From positions 80,748-144,747 of the forward strand of contig UQMV01000001.1 of NCBI GenBank assembly GCA_900542315.1: DNA of 64,000 bases. Direction: 5' to 3'. This DNA comes from an uncultured Collinsella sp. Lineage in GTDB: Bacteria; Actinomycetota; Coriobacteriia; Coriobacteriales; Coriobacteriaceae. Below the pieces are notes generated by a model. That model was not told the origin of the DNA and did not search any database. It worked only from the letters and a program-made list of their open reading frames with translations. Shown here one piece after another: positions 42,775 through 51,269 of the stretch; within the stretch, counting starts at the first letter, position 1, and every line of letters begins with the position of its first letter. The position numbers and the translations under genes are program-made.

Positions 42775-44637
42775 ATGGAGGCAAAAGAAAACCGCCCCGA
42801 TGCCTGCACAGCTTCCGGGACGGCCAAATCTATATATAAATATTTTAGCACAGATGCGACTGATATTCAAGATGAAACGGGATGGCTGTTCCTGCCCGAG
42901 GATTGCGTAGATGTGGTCGCCGTTTGCGAAGAGCAGACTATCGCGTACGACAATCTTCTCGCGTACGCCGCCCTGTCCTACCTTCAGGGCATCGACGCCG
43001 AGAATCCGCCCTCTCGCGACACGCTCAAGTTCGAGCTTCTGACGCTGACGAACCGCTGCATCGACGCTTACAACTTGGGTAAGCGCGACCCGAACGCGGC
43101 TCCCGGCGCGAAGCATAAGGATGCCTATCCTGACGAGAAGCAGGGCGCGGAGCGCTACAAGCGCTTGTCGGGTCTCCATTTCTTGCAGATTGCCATTGTC
43201 CTGCGCGAGCTGCATCACGCTATCGGGATACCCTGCAACAGGGCTGACGACGACGGCAATTTCGACATAGGCGTCTATCAGGAGAGCGGTCCGAACAAGG
43301 GGTGCTATGACACGACCGAAGAGGTCCTGACGCGCCTGATTCGCAGCTACAACATGGCAATCACCACGAAGGGCGTCAACGAGACGGTTGCCACCCTTCG
43401 CGACATCTGCGAGAAGAGAAGGGCGTGCACGGACAAAGACCTCGTTGCCGTGAACAATGGCATCTATGACTACGGCCATAAGATTCTGATGGGTTTCGAC
43501 CCCGAGCTGGTCTTTCTGACGAAATCCCATATTGATTTCGTCGACAGCGCGAAAAATCCCGTCATCCATAACGACGAGGACGGCACCGATTGGGACGTCG
43601 TCTCTTGGATGGACGAGCTTTCCGACGACCCGGAAATCGTCAAGCTCCTATGGCAAATCATCGGAGCGACCATCCGCCCGAACGTGAGCTGGAACAAGAG
43701 CGCATGGTTCTACTCGACGCTGGGCAACAACGGCAAGGGCACGCTGTGCGTCCTGCTGCGTAACCTATGCGGGTCGGGCGCTTGGGCATCCATCCCCCTG
43801 AAGAACTTCTCGGAGCCGTTCATGTTGGAGCCTCTGACCCGCGTGTCCGCCGTCATCACCGACGAGAACGACACGGGGACGTTCGTGGACGACGCGGCGG
43901 CGCTCAAGAGCGTCATCACGGGCGACCCCTTCCAGCTGAATCGCAAGTTCAAGGCGCCCCGCAACGTGCTCTTTCGCGGGCTCATGATTCAGTGCGTCAA
44001 CGAGCTGCCGAAGCTCCGCGACAAGTCCGAATCCATGTACCGCCGCCTGCTGGTGATTCCGTTCGACAAGCGATTCCAGGGATGCGAGCGCAAGTACATC
44101 AAGGACGACTACCTGAACCGTCAGGACGTTCTTGAGTACGTGCTCTACCGCGTGCTCGCCGAGACCGACTATTACGAGCTTGCCGAACCGGATGCCTGCT
44201 CGGCGCTTCTGGATGATTTCCGCGTGGCGAACGACCCCCTGCGCCAGTTCGCCGACGAGATTTTCCCTGCGGCGTCTTGGCATCTGCTTCCCTGCAAGTT
44301 CCTGTACGACCTGTACCGCCATTGGTTCCAGCGCAATCAGCCCTCCGGTCGCATGCTCGGCCGAAACGCTTTCTATGAATCAATCGAGGGCCTTGCCGAG
44401 GAACAGGGCTGGCAGTTGCAGGAGCGTGTCCGAAGCACCGGGCGTATGGATTTCCCCGAGCCGCTGATTCTCGAATACGACGTGACGGAGTGGATGAACA
44501 AGTCCTATCGCGGGTCCGATAACGACCGCCGGTGCATGCCGGAGCTGAACGACAGCTATCGCGGATACGTGCGTATCTCGACCGCCTTCTTCGACGGCGG
44601 TTATGACATAGACGATTCAACGAACAAGGAGGAATAG
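42775..44637 (+). CDS. Phage/plasmid primase-helicase (P4/D5 type)
   Basis: A 620-residue replication protein. The C-terminal half is a superfamily 3 helicase of D5/P4 type: Walker A WFYSTLGNNGKGTL, VSAVITDENDTGTFVDDAAA at the Walker B region, KSVITGDPFQLNRKFKAPRN and IQCVNELPKLRDKS. The N-terminal part is likely a primase-related or DNA-binding domain but has no clear motif that I can name. It would replicate the excised circle, possibly at the TGTTCCA array upstream. AAGGAGGTGA precedes the ATG by 6 bases. Confidence 0.9.
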   Translation: MEAKENRPDACTASGTAKSIYKYFSTDATDIQDETGWLFLPEDCVDVVAVCEEQTIAYDNLLAYAALSYLQGIDAENPPSRDTLKFELLTLTNRCIDAYNLGKRDPNAAPGAKHKDAYPDEKQGAERYKRLSGLHFLQIAIVLRELHHAIGIPCNRADDDGNFDIGVYQESGPNKGCYDTTEEVLTRLIRSYNMAITTKGVNETVATLRDICEKRRACTDKDLVAVNNGIYDYGHKILMGFDPELVFLTKSHIDFVDSAKNPVIHNDEDGTDWDVVSWMDELSDDPEIVKLLWQIIGATIRPNVSWNKSAWFYSTLGNNGKGTLCVLLRNLCGSGAWASIPLKNFSEPFMLEPLTRVSAVITDENDTGTFVDDAAALKSVITGDPFQLNRKFKAPRNVLFRGLMIQCVNELPKLRDKSESMYRRLLVIPFDKRFQGCERKYIKDDYLNRQDVLEYVLYRVLAETDYYELAEPDACSALLDDFRVANDPLRQFADEIFPAASWHLLPCKFLYDLYRHWFQRNQPSGRMLGRNAFYESIEGLAEEQGWQLQERVRSTGRMDFPEPLILEYDVTEWMNKSYRGSDNDRRCMPELNDSYRGYVRISTAFFDGGYDIDDSTNKEE

Positions 44638-44640
44638 ATT

Positions 44641-44961
44641 ATGGCAACGAAGAGGTTTGATGATGTGGCCGAGAAGGCACGTGCGTTAGAGGCTCAGGCG
44701 AAGAAGCTGCGCCGCGAGGCGCAGGCCGCGAGGACGAAGGCTTACGCCGACGCGCTCGTGACGGTTTTCCCTGAAGTGAAGGACATGGGTTCGGCGGAAG
44801 AGGTCCTTGACTTCGTCAAGGGACTGAAGCCGGGCACCGGACACGGAACGCCGGATGCGCGCGCCGCTGGCGCTGCGGATTCCGGTCATGTTCCTACCGC
44901 AGAAGCTGGAGAGTCGTCGGAAGCGCACGGCGGTTTTTCCGGCGCGGCCTACCAAGGGTAG
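44641..44961 (+). CDS. Small coiled-coil protein of the element
   Basis: A 106-residue protein. Residues 1-45 form a charged coiled coil (VAEKARALEAQAKKLRREAQ, AARTKAYADA), followed by a short helical part and a Gly/Ala/Ser-rich tail. No catalytic motif. It follows the primase gene by 3 bases and precedes the mobilization genes, so it may be an accessory relaxosome or partition-like protein. AAGGAGGAA lies 6-7 bases before the ATG. Confidence 0.75.
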   Translation: MATKRFDDVAEKARALEAQAKKLRREAQAARTKAYADALVTVFPEVKDMGSAEEVLDFVKGLKPGTGHGTPDARAAGAADSGHVPTAEAGESSEAHGGFSGAAYQG

Positions 44962-44973
44962 CCGTGCTGGGTT

Positions 44974-45135
44974 CCACCGAGGGATTCGGGTTCCATGTCG
45001 GACAGGGGAAGTCGTTCCCGTGTCCGACATGGACGGGTGAGGCTCGGTGGACAAAAGGCGGGGGTTCGAAGGGGACGGCGCAGCCGCCCCCTCGCAAGCT
45101 GACGGAGTAGGGCAAATTGCGAGAATCGCAATTTG
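44974..45135 (+). other. Candidate origin of transfer region (oriT)
   Basis: A 300-bp gap between the coiled-coil gene and mobC. CCACCGAG (44974-44981) and CTCGGTGG (45043-45050) enclose CCATGTCGGACA (44993-45004) and TGTCCGACATGG (45021-45032). Further on, CAAATTGCGA-GAA-TCGCAATTTG (45113-45135) is an 10-bp inverted repeat followed by TACGTACGAAG. An inverted repeat just upstream of mobC and relaxase genes is the usual place for the nic site. Confidence 0.55.
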
Positions 45136-45262
45136 TACGTACGAAGTCAATGCTTGCTCTTTTCCCCTTTGCGCAGAGACGTTGTGAGATTAGCCGAAAA
45201 CGGCATTTCGGATTGTCCGCCGCAGGCGGGCGTTTCGGATAGCAGCAAAGGAGGTGTTCCGC

Positions 45263-45721
45263 ATGGCGGAAACGTATGAAAAAAGAAGCGGGAAGGCGAC
45301 GCGCCAGAAGTACGTGAAAGACCGCCGTGACAAGGTGGTTCAGGTGCGTATGAACGACGCGGAGCTTTCCCTGCTGGACGAGCAGCGCGGGACGTGCTCG
45401 CGTTCCAATTTTCTTCGCGGTGAGCTGTACGCGAGTCGGTACGCGCCGCCCAGCCGCGAGGTGGTTCTGGACGTCCCGGCCCTGGACCGTGTCCGTGTCG
45501 AGCTGAACCGCATCGGCGTCAACATGAATCAGATTGCCCGCGCACGCAACCGGCGCTTGAGCGGCATGGGAGTGCTCGACGCGGCGCGTGAGGAAATGAG
45601 GACGAAGGACGAGGCGGAAGCGTTCCGCGAGTTCCGCGATTCGGTGGACAAGCTCCGGGCGCAAGTCGATGGACTGCGTGCGGATTTGCAGGCGTACGTG
45701 GAGACGGGAGGTGATGTCTGA
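45263..45721 (+). CDS. mobC: MobC-like relaxosome protein
   Basis: A 152-residue mobilization accessory protein. A ribbon-helix-helix-like N-terminus (VVQVRMNDAELSLLDEQRGT, CSRSNFLRGELY) is followed by the family motif LNRIGVNMNQIARARN and a C-terminal coiled coil. It should bind oriT and help the relaxase nick it. The ATG at 45263 has a perfect AAAGGAGGT; the GTG at 45254 is inside that site. Its stop overlaps the relaxase start (TGATG). Confidence 0.88.
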   Translation: MAETYEKRSGKATRQKYVKDRRDKVVQVRMNDAELSLLDEQRGTCSRSNFLRGELYASRYAPPSREVVLDVPALDRVRVELNRIGVNMNQIARARNRRLSGMGVLDAAREEMRTKDEAEAFREFRDSVDKLRAQVDGLRADLQAYVETGGDV

Positions 45722-47247
45722 TGTCAACGACGCATGTGCAGTCGCTTCCGAACGTGCGCGGGCGTATGTCGTACACCGAGTTCGGCGAGGGAAAGCGCAG
45801 ACGCGCTCATCTGGAAAACGGCACGGACCGCATCGCCGCGCAGATGGGTGACGCCGCCTCAAGAGGGGATTTCATTGTCTACTGCGAGGGGCAGAAGCAT
45901 CGCCACCCGAACGCGGTTAACGAGGGCTACGAGCTGCGCATCTCATGGGCGACCGACGAGCTTGACCCGAGCAAGGCCGACGACATCCAGCGTGGCATGG
46001 AGTACGCGTACACGCTGTGCCACGAGCTTGCCCCCGATTCCATGTGCTGGGTCACCATGCACGTGGACGGCGAGGGAGGCTGCGTGCATGCGCACGCGAC
46101 CATTGCGAACCACGACGCCCGTACCGGGCAGGTCATCAACAAGGGGGACACGAGCCTCTACGCTCCGCGTGTGAAGGCGGTCAATGATGAGCTGAGCCGT
46201 GAGAATGGTTTCTCGGTGCTCGGGGCGGACAAGGAGATGTCCCTCTGGGAGCAGAAGCGCGAGACGTTCCAGCCCGGTTCTTTCGACCGGCGTCTCGGCG
46301 ACAGGGTGGCGAATGCCCGCGACCGCTCCAGCACGCTGGACGAGTTCAGGCGCAATCTTGAGTTGAGCGGCGTGACGCTGAAGGAGACCACGAAGACCGA
46401 CAGGAAGACCGGCGAGGTCACGACGGGATGGTCCTACAAGGCTGTGGACGAGTGGGGACCGAAGCGCCGTACCCGCAAGCGACGTGCCTCCAACCTCGCC
46501 GACGACCTGACCCGCGAGGGCATCGAGGCGTGCTTCGAGGCGAAGCAGCGCGAGCTTGAGGTGCCCGAGCAGGACGCCCCGGCACCGGAAGTCATTCCCG
46601 ACGTGCCCGAGACGGCGGAACCGGCAGAACAGCCCTCTGCGGATTTCGCTCTCGACGTGTACGACCTCGACCGGGCGTACGTGTCGGAGATGGCGTCCGA
46701 CCTCCAGAAGGCGCACATCCACCGCTCACGCGAGGAGGGCAAGCCCTTCATGGACGAGCGCTATCAGCAGATTGTCGAGGCGCGGAACCACCCGGACGAG
46801 CAGCTGGCGAAGCTGCGCGAGGACGTGGACGCAGCAAGGCGCGAGTTTTATGCCTCCAAGGAGGCACGCGACACCCTGCAAAGCCCGTGCCCGGGGCTTC
46901 TGGCCGGCATGCACGTGTTCGCCAAGGCGGGGTGCAACGCCAAGGACCCCGTGTCCCGCATGATGGCCGACATGACAGCCATGATGCTGCGCATGATGAT
47001 TAAGGAGGCGCTTGACGAGGAGCGCCGCAGGCAGCGCGAGGAGGCGGAGAGGCGCGTCTACGAGTCCCGCAGGAGCATGTGGGACGCCGAGAAGCGCCTC
47101 AAGGCGGCGGAGAAGGCGCTGTCCGACGAGGACGCGCGCGAGACCAAGGCACACGCCAAGACCATGCAGGCGCGCTATGCCAGGGCGCGAAGTGTCAGCC
47201 CAAGCACGCCGAGGTCGGCGGACAAGGACACGCAGTTCGGCGAGTAG
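45721..47247 (+). CDS. Relaxase (mobilization nuclease)
   Basis: A 508-residue relaxase. Motif III, with its metal-binding histidines, is MHVDGEGGCVHAHATIAN (HxD...HAH). The N-terminal Tyr candidates lie around MSYTEFGEGKRRR, and FIVYCEGQKHRHPNAVNEGY follows. The second half is a long charged helical region with coiled coils, ending near residue 490. It would nick oriT and lead the strand through a helper transfer system. The MobC neighbour and the lack of VirD4/VirB4 genes support a mobilizable element. Confidence 0.9.
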   Translation: MSTTHVQSLPNVRGRMSYTEFGEGKRRRAHLENGTDRIAAQMGDAASRGDFIVYCEGQKHRHPNAVNEGYELRISWATDELDPSKADDIQRGMEYAYTLCHELAPDSMCWVTMHVDGEGGCVHAHATIANHDARTGQVINKGDTSLYAPRVKAVNDELSRENGFSVLGADKEMSLWEQKRETFQPGSFDRRLGDRVANARDRSSTLDEFRRNLELSGVTLKETTKTDRKTGEVTTGWSYKAVDEWGPKRRTRKRRASNLADDLTREGIEACFEAKQRELEVPEQDAPAPEVIPDVPETAEPAEQPSADFALDVYDLDRAYVSEMASDLQKAHIHRSREEGKPFMDERYQQIVEARNHPDEQLAKLREDVDAARREFYASKEARDTLQSPCPGLLAGMHVFAKAGCNAKDPVSRMMADMTAMMLRMMIKEALDEERRRQREEAERRVYESRRSMWDAEKRLKAAEKALSDEDARETKAHAKTMQARYARARSVSPSTPRSADKDTQFGE

Positions 47248-47259
47248 CCGAAAAGATGA

Positions 47260-47282
47260 GGGAGCAGCGTCAAGCTGCTCCC
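47260..47282. terminator. Terminator between the relaxase and the convergent small genes
   Basis: GGGAGCAGC (47260-47268) pairs with GCTGCTCCC (47274-47282), flanked by T-rich sequence on both strands. Confidence 0.75.
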
Positions 47283-47286
47283 TTTC

Positions 47287-47565
47287 TCAATGGATTTCAG
47301 GTGCCGGCACGTAGTCCCAGCTGGTGCCGAAGTGCGTGATTCCCCACACGTACAGGTCAAGCTCCTCGTCGTGGAACACCGGCTCGTCGGTGTGCTCCAT
47401 GATAAACGACGGGTCCTGCACGATGTACCACTGGAAAATCTCCTCCCACGGTGCCCAGTCCCCGCTCACGGGTTCGAGCGGGCGGTTGGCAATCTCGTTC
47501 GCGAGCACCATTCCGCCGCACGTCTCGGCAAGGTCGGCGTAGGTCTTGATGCCGTAGTCACTCAT
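47287..47565 (-). CDS. Small acidic protein of unknown function
   Basis: A 92-residue acidic, Trp-rich protein (DWAPWEEIFQWYIVQDPSFI, then VWGITHFGTSWDYVP). I do not recognise a characterised family. No membrane segment. The start overlaps the stop of the upstream gene by 8 bases and has AGGAGGAG before it, so the two are co-expressed. It is cargo of the mobile element. An antirestriction or plasmid-maintenance role would be a guess. Confidence 0.7.
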   Translation of the reverse strand: MSDYGIKTYADLAETCGGMVLANEIANRPLEPVSGDWAPWEEIFQWYIVQDPSFIMEHTDEPVFHDEELDLYVWGITHFGTSWDYVPAPEIH

Positions 47566-47908
47566 CGCTCTCCTCCTCTTCCCGCTCCTCGATTCTCTTG
47601 AGGTATTCCGCCACGCAGTAGCGCATGGTGCGCAGGGTCTCGCAGTCGATGCTCTCCGCGAGGATGTCCCCGTCGAGCACGACCTCGCCCAGCGCGTTCA
47701 CGAACCGCCACTCCATCACGTTGTCGATGCGCTTGAGCACGTCCTTCAGGGTGCCGCTGTCGCGCATGGGGGCGTTGCCGTCCACCTTCGCCATGCGCTC
47801 AAGCTCCTTGGCCTTCGCCGAGCAGATGCGGGCGGTGTGCCTGAGCACCTGCGCCCTCCACATGGCCTCCTCCTGGGGGCTGTTGGGTTCAAGACGCTCC
47901 TTGTCCAT
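47558..47908 (-). CDS. Small helical protein of unknown function
   Basis: A 116-residue helical, acidic protein (EEAMWRAQVLRHTARICSAK, AKELERMAKVDG, ending in a run of Glu). I do not recognise the family. AAGGAGG lies 7 bases before the ATG. It is the first gene of a two-gene unit with the 92-residue protein. The pair could be a toxin-antitoxin-like or regulatory module, but neither protein shows a toxin or DNA-binding motif I can name. Confidence 0.7.
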   Translation of the reverse strand: MDKERLEPNSPQEEAMWRAQVLRHTARICSAKAKELERMAKVDGNAPMRDSGTLKDVLKRIDNVMEWRFVNALGEVVLDGDILAESIDCETLRTMRYCVAEYLKRIEEREEEESDE

Positions 47909-47983
47909 CGTGTACCTCCTTGTCTTCGTTTCAGAGGCACCCGACGCCGCGGGCGTCTTTCACGCATGCCCACCCAAAGCCCA

Positions 47984-48130
47984 GCGAAAGACCTCCGAAA
48001 GACCTTCGCAGGGGCTCCGTTCGGGCAGGGGCGCGAAAAGGGCCCAGCACAGCCCGGCAAAAGACCTTCGCAGGGGCTTTGTTCGGGCAGGGGCGCGAAA
48101 AGGTCTCAGAACAGCCCACCGAAAGACCTC
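47984..48130. repeat. Tandem 62-bp repeat in the element
   Basis: AAAGACCTTCGCAGGGGCT begins two units at 47998 and 48060 (period 62). The units share GTTCGGGCAGGGGCGCGAAA. Shorter copies of GAAAGACCTC lie at 47985 and 48121. Only two full units exist, with no spacers of the CRISPR kind. Confidence 0.85.
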
Positions 48131-48822
48131 GAAAAGCCCTTCAAAGGTCGGTGCGCTATTGCTGATTCTGTTTCGCGGTATTCCGGAGCATCTGGGCAAA
48201 AAACAAGGGGAGCACACGTTATGCGGATGCTCCCCTTGCTCGGGAGGACGATGCCGTCAGGTACGTCGGGCGCATATCTCAGCAACGCCTTGTCCAGCGA
48301 GTTCGATGCTACGTTCTCTAGCTCGACTCCCTGCCCGATGTACGCCTTGCGCGGCGTGTGCGAGATGATGGCGGGCATGCCGTTCGCAAGCGTCATGAAC
48401 AGGTTGTCCGATATGGAACCGATGCAGACGGACGCGAAGTCGTACGCGTTGGTGTTTCGGATGTGGAAGCCATCGTGGTTCCCCAGTATCAGGTGGATGC
48501 GTGAGTGAGGCACGTTCAGGTCGTCGAGCAGGTATAGGGCACGGCGAAGGCTCTTGTGGCCGCCGGCGGACAGGTCGCCCGCGATGTAGAGGTCGTCGTT
48601 CTTACCGCATACGGCGTTGATGCGCCTGATGATGAGCCTGTCATGGGCCTCCGTGTCGACCATCTCGTTGAATCGGTATTCCGACAGCTCGCGTCGCAGT
48701 CGGTTTAAGCCGTCAGGCGTCTCGATGGTGTCGCGGTCGGGACGCATCCCGGGCTTCCAGAAACCGCGCGTCGCGGCGACGAACGGGTGTGCCAGGTGCA
48801 GGTCTGATGTGAAGTAGCGCAT
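48106..48822 (-). pseudogene. Metallophosphoesterase, probably truncated
   Basis: A 238-codon frame of the calcineurin-like phosphoesterase fold. Metal-binding motifs DLHLAH, GDLSAGG, GNHDG and SHTPR are present in order. The last expected motif, GHxH, is missing. Instead the frame runs through a strong terminator (48197-48238) and on into the tandem repeats, ending with a composition unlike a real protein. A true transcript would stop before its stop codon. The gene has therefore probably lost its 3' end. A complete relative would cleave phosphoesters, perhaps of nucleotides. GGGGAGG precedes the start by about 10 bases. Confidence 0.7.
48197..48238 (-). terminator. Terminator inside the metallophosphoesterase frame
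   Basis: CAAGGGGAGCA (48204-48214) pairs with TGCTCCCCTTG (48228-48238) and the minus strand continues with six T residues. Nearly the same hairpin occurs at 49109-49141. Confidence 0.85.
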
Positions 48823-49108
48823 ATGTTGAGTCCTCCCCTTTCGTTATATGGTTTTGCGTTTTCGGCTCTCGCCGACGTGAGTCGGTTGTATGGGGCAGAG
48901 GCTCTGATTTATACCTATAAGCGATTTGGTTTGGTTGTCGGTACGGGAATGCCAACGCGTCTGTTTCGGGGTCTTAAATCGCCTCTCAGGGCTTTGAATT
49001 GTCGGCTTGCGTTCGTTAAGTCGTGTTTACGATGGCAAGCCTCGTTTATGATTCCCTTGATGGTTCGCGGCAGCGCCGCGACCTGCTATCGCCTTTCGCG
49101 TAAAAATA
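48823..49108. other. Gap without a gene
   Basis: A stretch of 286 bases, part of a 380-base gap. It probably holds the promoter of the leftward metallophosphoesterase gene. A 128-codon plus-strand frame here lacks a ribosome site and reads through the terminator at 49109. I see no other feature. Confidence 0.6.
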
Positions 49109-49141
49109 AAGGGGAGCACCCGTATAACGGATGCTCCCCTT
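49109..49141 (-). terminator. Terminator of the envelope cargo operon
   Basis: AAGGGGAGCA (49109-49118) pairs with TGCTCCCCTT (49132-49141), with CCGT/ACGG inside. TTTATTTTTA follows on the minus strand. It is the near twin of the hairpin at 48204-48238. Confidence 0.85.
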
Positions 49142-49202
49142 GTTCGGAAAACGGACGTACGTGCCGTGACGGTATCACTGTTATTAACAGGTATGTCACC
49201 CG

Positions 49203-50348
49203 TTACTGACGAGCACCGCACGAACTGCAATACACGTAGTCCACGTAGGTTTCGGTTTTGTTGTAACCGTGGTCCTCCTTGTGGGAACCAGTCTGAACCT
49301 GCTGGGTCTCGTAGATAGTCTCGATACGGTAATTGTTAGGCACACCCTGCTTGATGAGTGCCACACTGTGCCATTTAGCGTCATTGCTATCCGTAGTGGT
49401 GTAGCCGTCATATGCGAAAATGTACTTGGTGCCGACAGCGACCTGCTGAGTGCCGTAGTCGGGTACGTCGACCCAGTTGCTCACCCAGACGTTACGGGCA
49501 GCCGTATGGTTCACCCAAGTGTGGGTATGGGCAGGCTTGGAAGGCTGGTTGGACTGAGAAGGCTTGCTGGAAGCCGAACCAGAATTGCCAGAGTTCGAAG
49601 AACCGTTGCTGGAAGACTGGGAACCAGCGTTGCTGTTGTCAGCCTTATTGCCATCGTTCTTGGCAGACGGGGTCGTCTGGGCAGGCTTGTCGTTGACATC
49701 GACGTCCTTGTCGGCGTCAGTCGCCTCCTGCTTGGTCTTGTCGCTCGCGTTCGGGTTCTTGGCGACGTTGCCGTCGAGCTTGTCGAGGATGCCCGTGCCA
49801 GCGTCGCCCTTCAGGGTCTCGTCACCCTTCTTGATGGCGTCCTTGGTCTTGTCGACGATGTCCGCGAGCATATCGTCGGTGACCTTGTCGGCGGGAATCT
49901 GCGCCATAGGGCAGTTGACCGCAGGTGCGGTCTTCGCGTCGGCGTCGACGGTGATGTCGACGGGAGCGCCCGTGTCGTAGATGTCGAATGCGGAACCGTC
50001 GGAGTTGACGGGGCTGACGAAGCTCACGGTGTAGTCGCCCTCGGCGAGTTCGACCGTGGAAGTGCCCTTGTTGCCATCGGCATCGGGGGTCACCGCGTGG
50101 TAGAAGTCCACGTCGTTGCCCTCGATATGGGCGATGGCGGGTGTGGAGTTCTCGTCCCAGCCGTGGTCGGCCGTGACGCTGAGGGTCACATCGACGGTTC
50201 TTGGCTCCTGCTGCTCTGGTTGTTGCTCGGACGTTGCGAACGCCCCACTTGCCACGGCTATCGCAACAACGATCGCAACAACGATCGCAACGGCTATCGC
50301 TGCAACCTGGGGCTTATGCGAGCGCGCCCACTGGGATAATCCGTTCAT
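49203..50348 (-). CDS. Membrane-anchored extracellular protein, cargo gene 3
   Basis: A 381-residue protein with an N-terminal membrane anchor (AAIAVAIVVAIVVAIAVASG), a beta-rich outer domain (VDVTLSVTADHGWD, VELAEGDYTVSFVSPV), a long Ser/Asn/Lys linker and a C-terminal domain with HTHTWVNHTAARNVWVSN and VYCSSCGARQ. The last part resembles short His/Cys-bearing repeats seen at the ends of secreted coriobacterial proteins. Probably exposed on the cell surface. Last gene of a three-gene unit (52109 to 49203). Function unknown; adhesion, surface sensing or shielding are guesses. Confidence 0.75.
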   Translation of the reverse strand: MNGLSQWARSHKPQVAAIAVAIVVAIVVAIAVASGAFATSEQQPEQQEPRTVDVTLSVTADHGWDENSTPAIAHIEGNDVDFYHAVTPDADGNKGTSTVELAEGDYTVSFVSPVNSDGSAFDIYDTGAPVDITVDADAKTAPAVNCPMAQIPADKVTDDMLADIVDKTKDAIKKGDETLKGDAGTGILDKLDGNVAKNPNASDKTKQEATDADKDVDVNDKPAQTTPSAKNDGNKADNSNAGSQSSSNGSSNSGNSGSASSKPSQSNQPSKPAHTHTWVNHTAARNVWVSNWVDVPDYGTQQVAVGTKYIFAYDGYTTTDSNDAKWHSVALIKQGVPNNYRIETIYETQQVQTGSHKEDHGYNKTETYVDYVYCSSCGARQ

Positions 50349-50411
50349 TATCCATCCCCTTTTCTTTCATGGTGGTTTCGAGTTGCCTCGCTATGTCAAC
50401 CGCGTCATTAC

Positions 50412-51200
50412 TTAGCGCTTTCCCATCGCGCGAGCCATCCAGTCGAGGTTGCCGCTCGCACTGGCGGTGTTCGCGTTAATCTGCTGAGCCTGATTGAGAA
50501 TCTGCCCCTGCATGAACAGGTTGCCTATTTGCAGCATGTTGCCGATGCGCTGCTGGTTGAGAATCTGCTGCTGGCCCGCTTCCATGCGGCGCTGGTGCAT
50601 CTCGGTCTCGTAGAGGTTGACCATCTCCTGCACGGTGGTGGCGCGATGGTTGCGCACGGCAGCAAGGAAGAAATCCACGGCTTCGATGCTGTCGTAATCC
50701 ATGGGGTACCACGGGGCGACCTGCGAAGCCCATTGCTGCTGTACGGCGAAAATCTCCTGCTTGGTTTGCTCGATGCTCTGGGCTAGGGCCTGGTTGTTGG
50801 CTTCAACTTGTTGGTTGCTTTGGTCAATCGCGGCATTTATCTGGGAGCGGCTTTTGTCCGCTGTCTTCGCTATGACCTTGTATAGAATCGCACCGATGAT
50901 AGCTGAGACGATGAGGTTCACGACGTTCCAGACCGTCGTCTGAAGCTCCATACCCCCAATTGGGAAAAACGGCATGGTGACAGGGAATGTGAGCACCCTC
51001 AATGGGGTGCTCGTTATGAGCGTGAACGCGATGAGGAACCCACCGATTGCGTAGAGGACAGGGTGCCTTTTAGTCTTCTTTTCCGTCTTGGTGGCAAACT
51101 GAGTGGTGAGCTGGTTGATGCGTTGCTGAAGGGCAACCACCCTATGCATCAAATCGTGCGCCGTGGCAACGCCTGGCAACAAACTTGCCTGTTCCTCCAT
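50412..51200 (-). CDS. Two-helix membrane protein with coiled coil, cargo gene 2
   Basis: A 262-residue protein. Two membrane helices (VLYAIGGFLIAFTLITS and VVNLIVSAIIGAILYKVIA) lie near residues 48-110. They are followed by a coiled coil (SQINAAIDQSNQQVEANNQA) and a Gln/Asn-rich C-terminal helix (MEAGQQQILNQQRIGNMLQI). I do not recognise a family. It sits between a lipoprotein and an anchored surface protein on one strand; its coiled coil may hold a complex together. A TTTCTCC-like complement gives AAAGGAG 6-7 bases before the ATG. Confidence 0.72.
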   Translation of the reverse strand: MEEQASLLPGVATAHDLMHRVVALQQRINQLTTQFATKTEKKTKRHPVLYAIGGFLIAFTLITSTPLRVLTFPVTMPFFPIGGMELQTTVWNVVNLIVSAIIGAILYKVIAKTADKSRSQINAAIDQSNQQVEANNQALAQSIEQTKQEIFAVQQQWASQVAPWYPMDYDSIEAVDFFLAAVRNHRATTVQEMVNLYETEMHQRRMEAGQQQILNQQRIGNMLQIGNLFMQGQILNQAQQINANTASASGNLDWMARAMGKR

Positions 51201-51269
51201 GTTTGCTCCTTTCTATTTCACGGGTATAGCCCGAGCTGCAATCGGGCTATATCCGTGCGTATCGATTGC

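Noticed and set aside
47984..48130. Possible CRISPR array
   Set aside because: Only two full repeats of 62 bp with no spacers and no cas genes nearby.
48823..49209. A 128-codon plus-strand frame
   Set aside because: No ribosome site, and it reads through the terminator hairpin at 49109.
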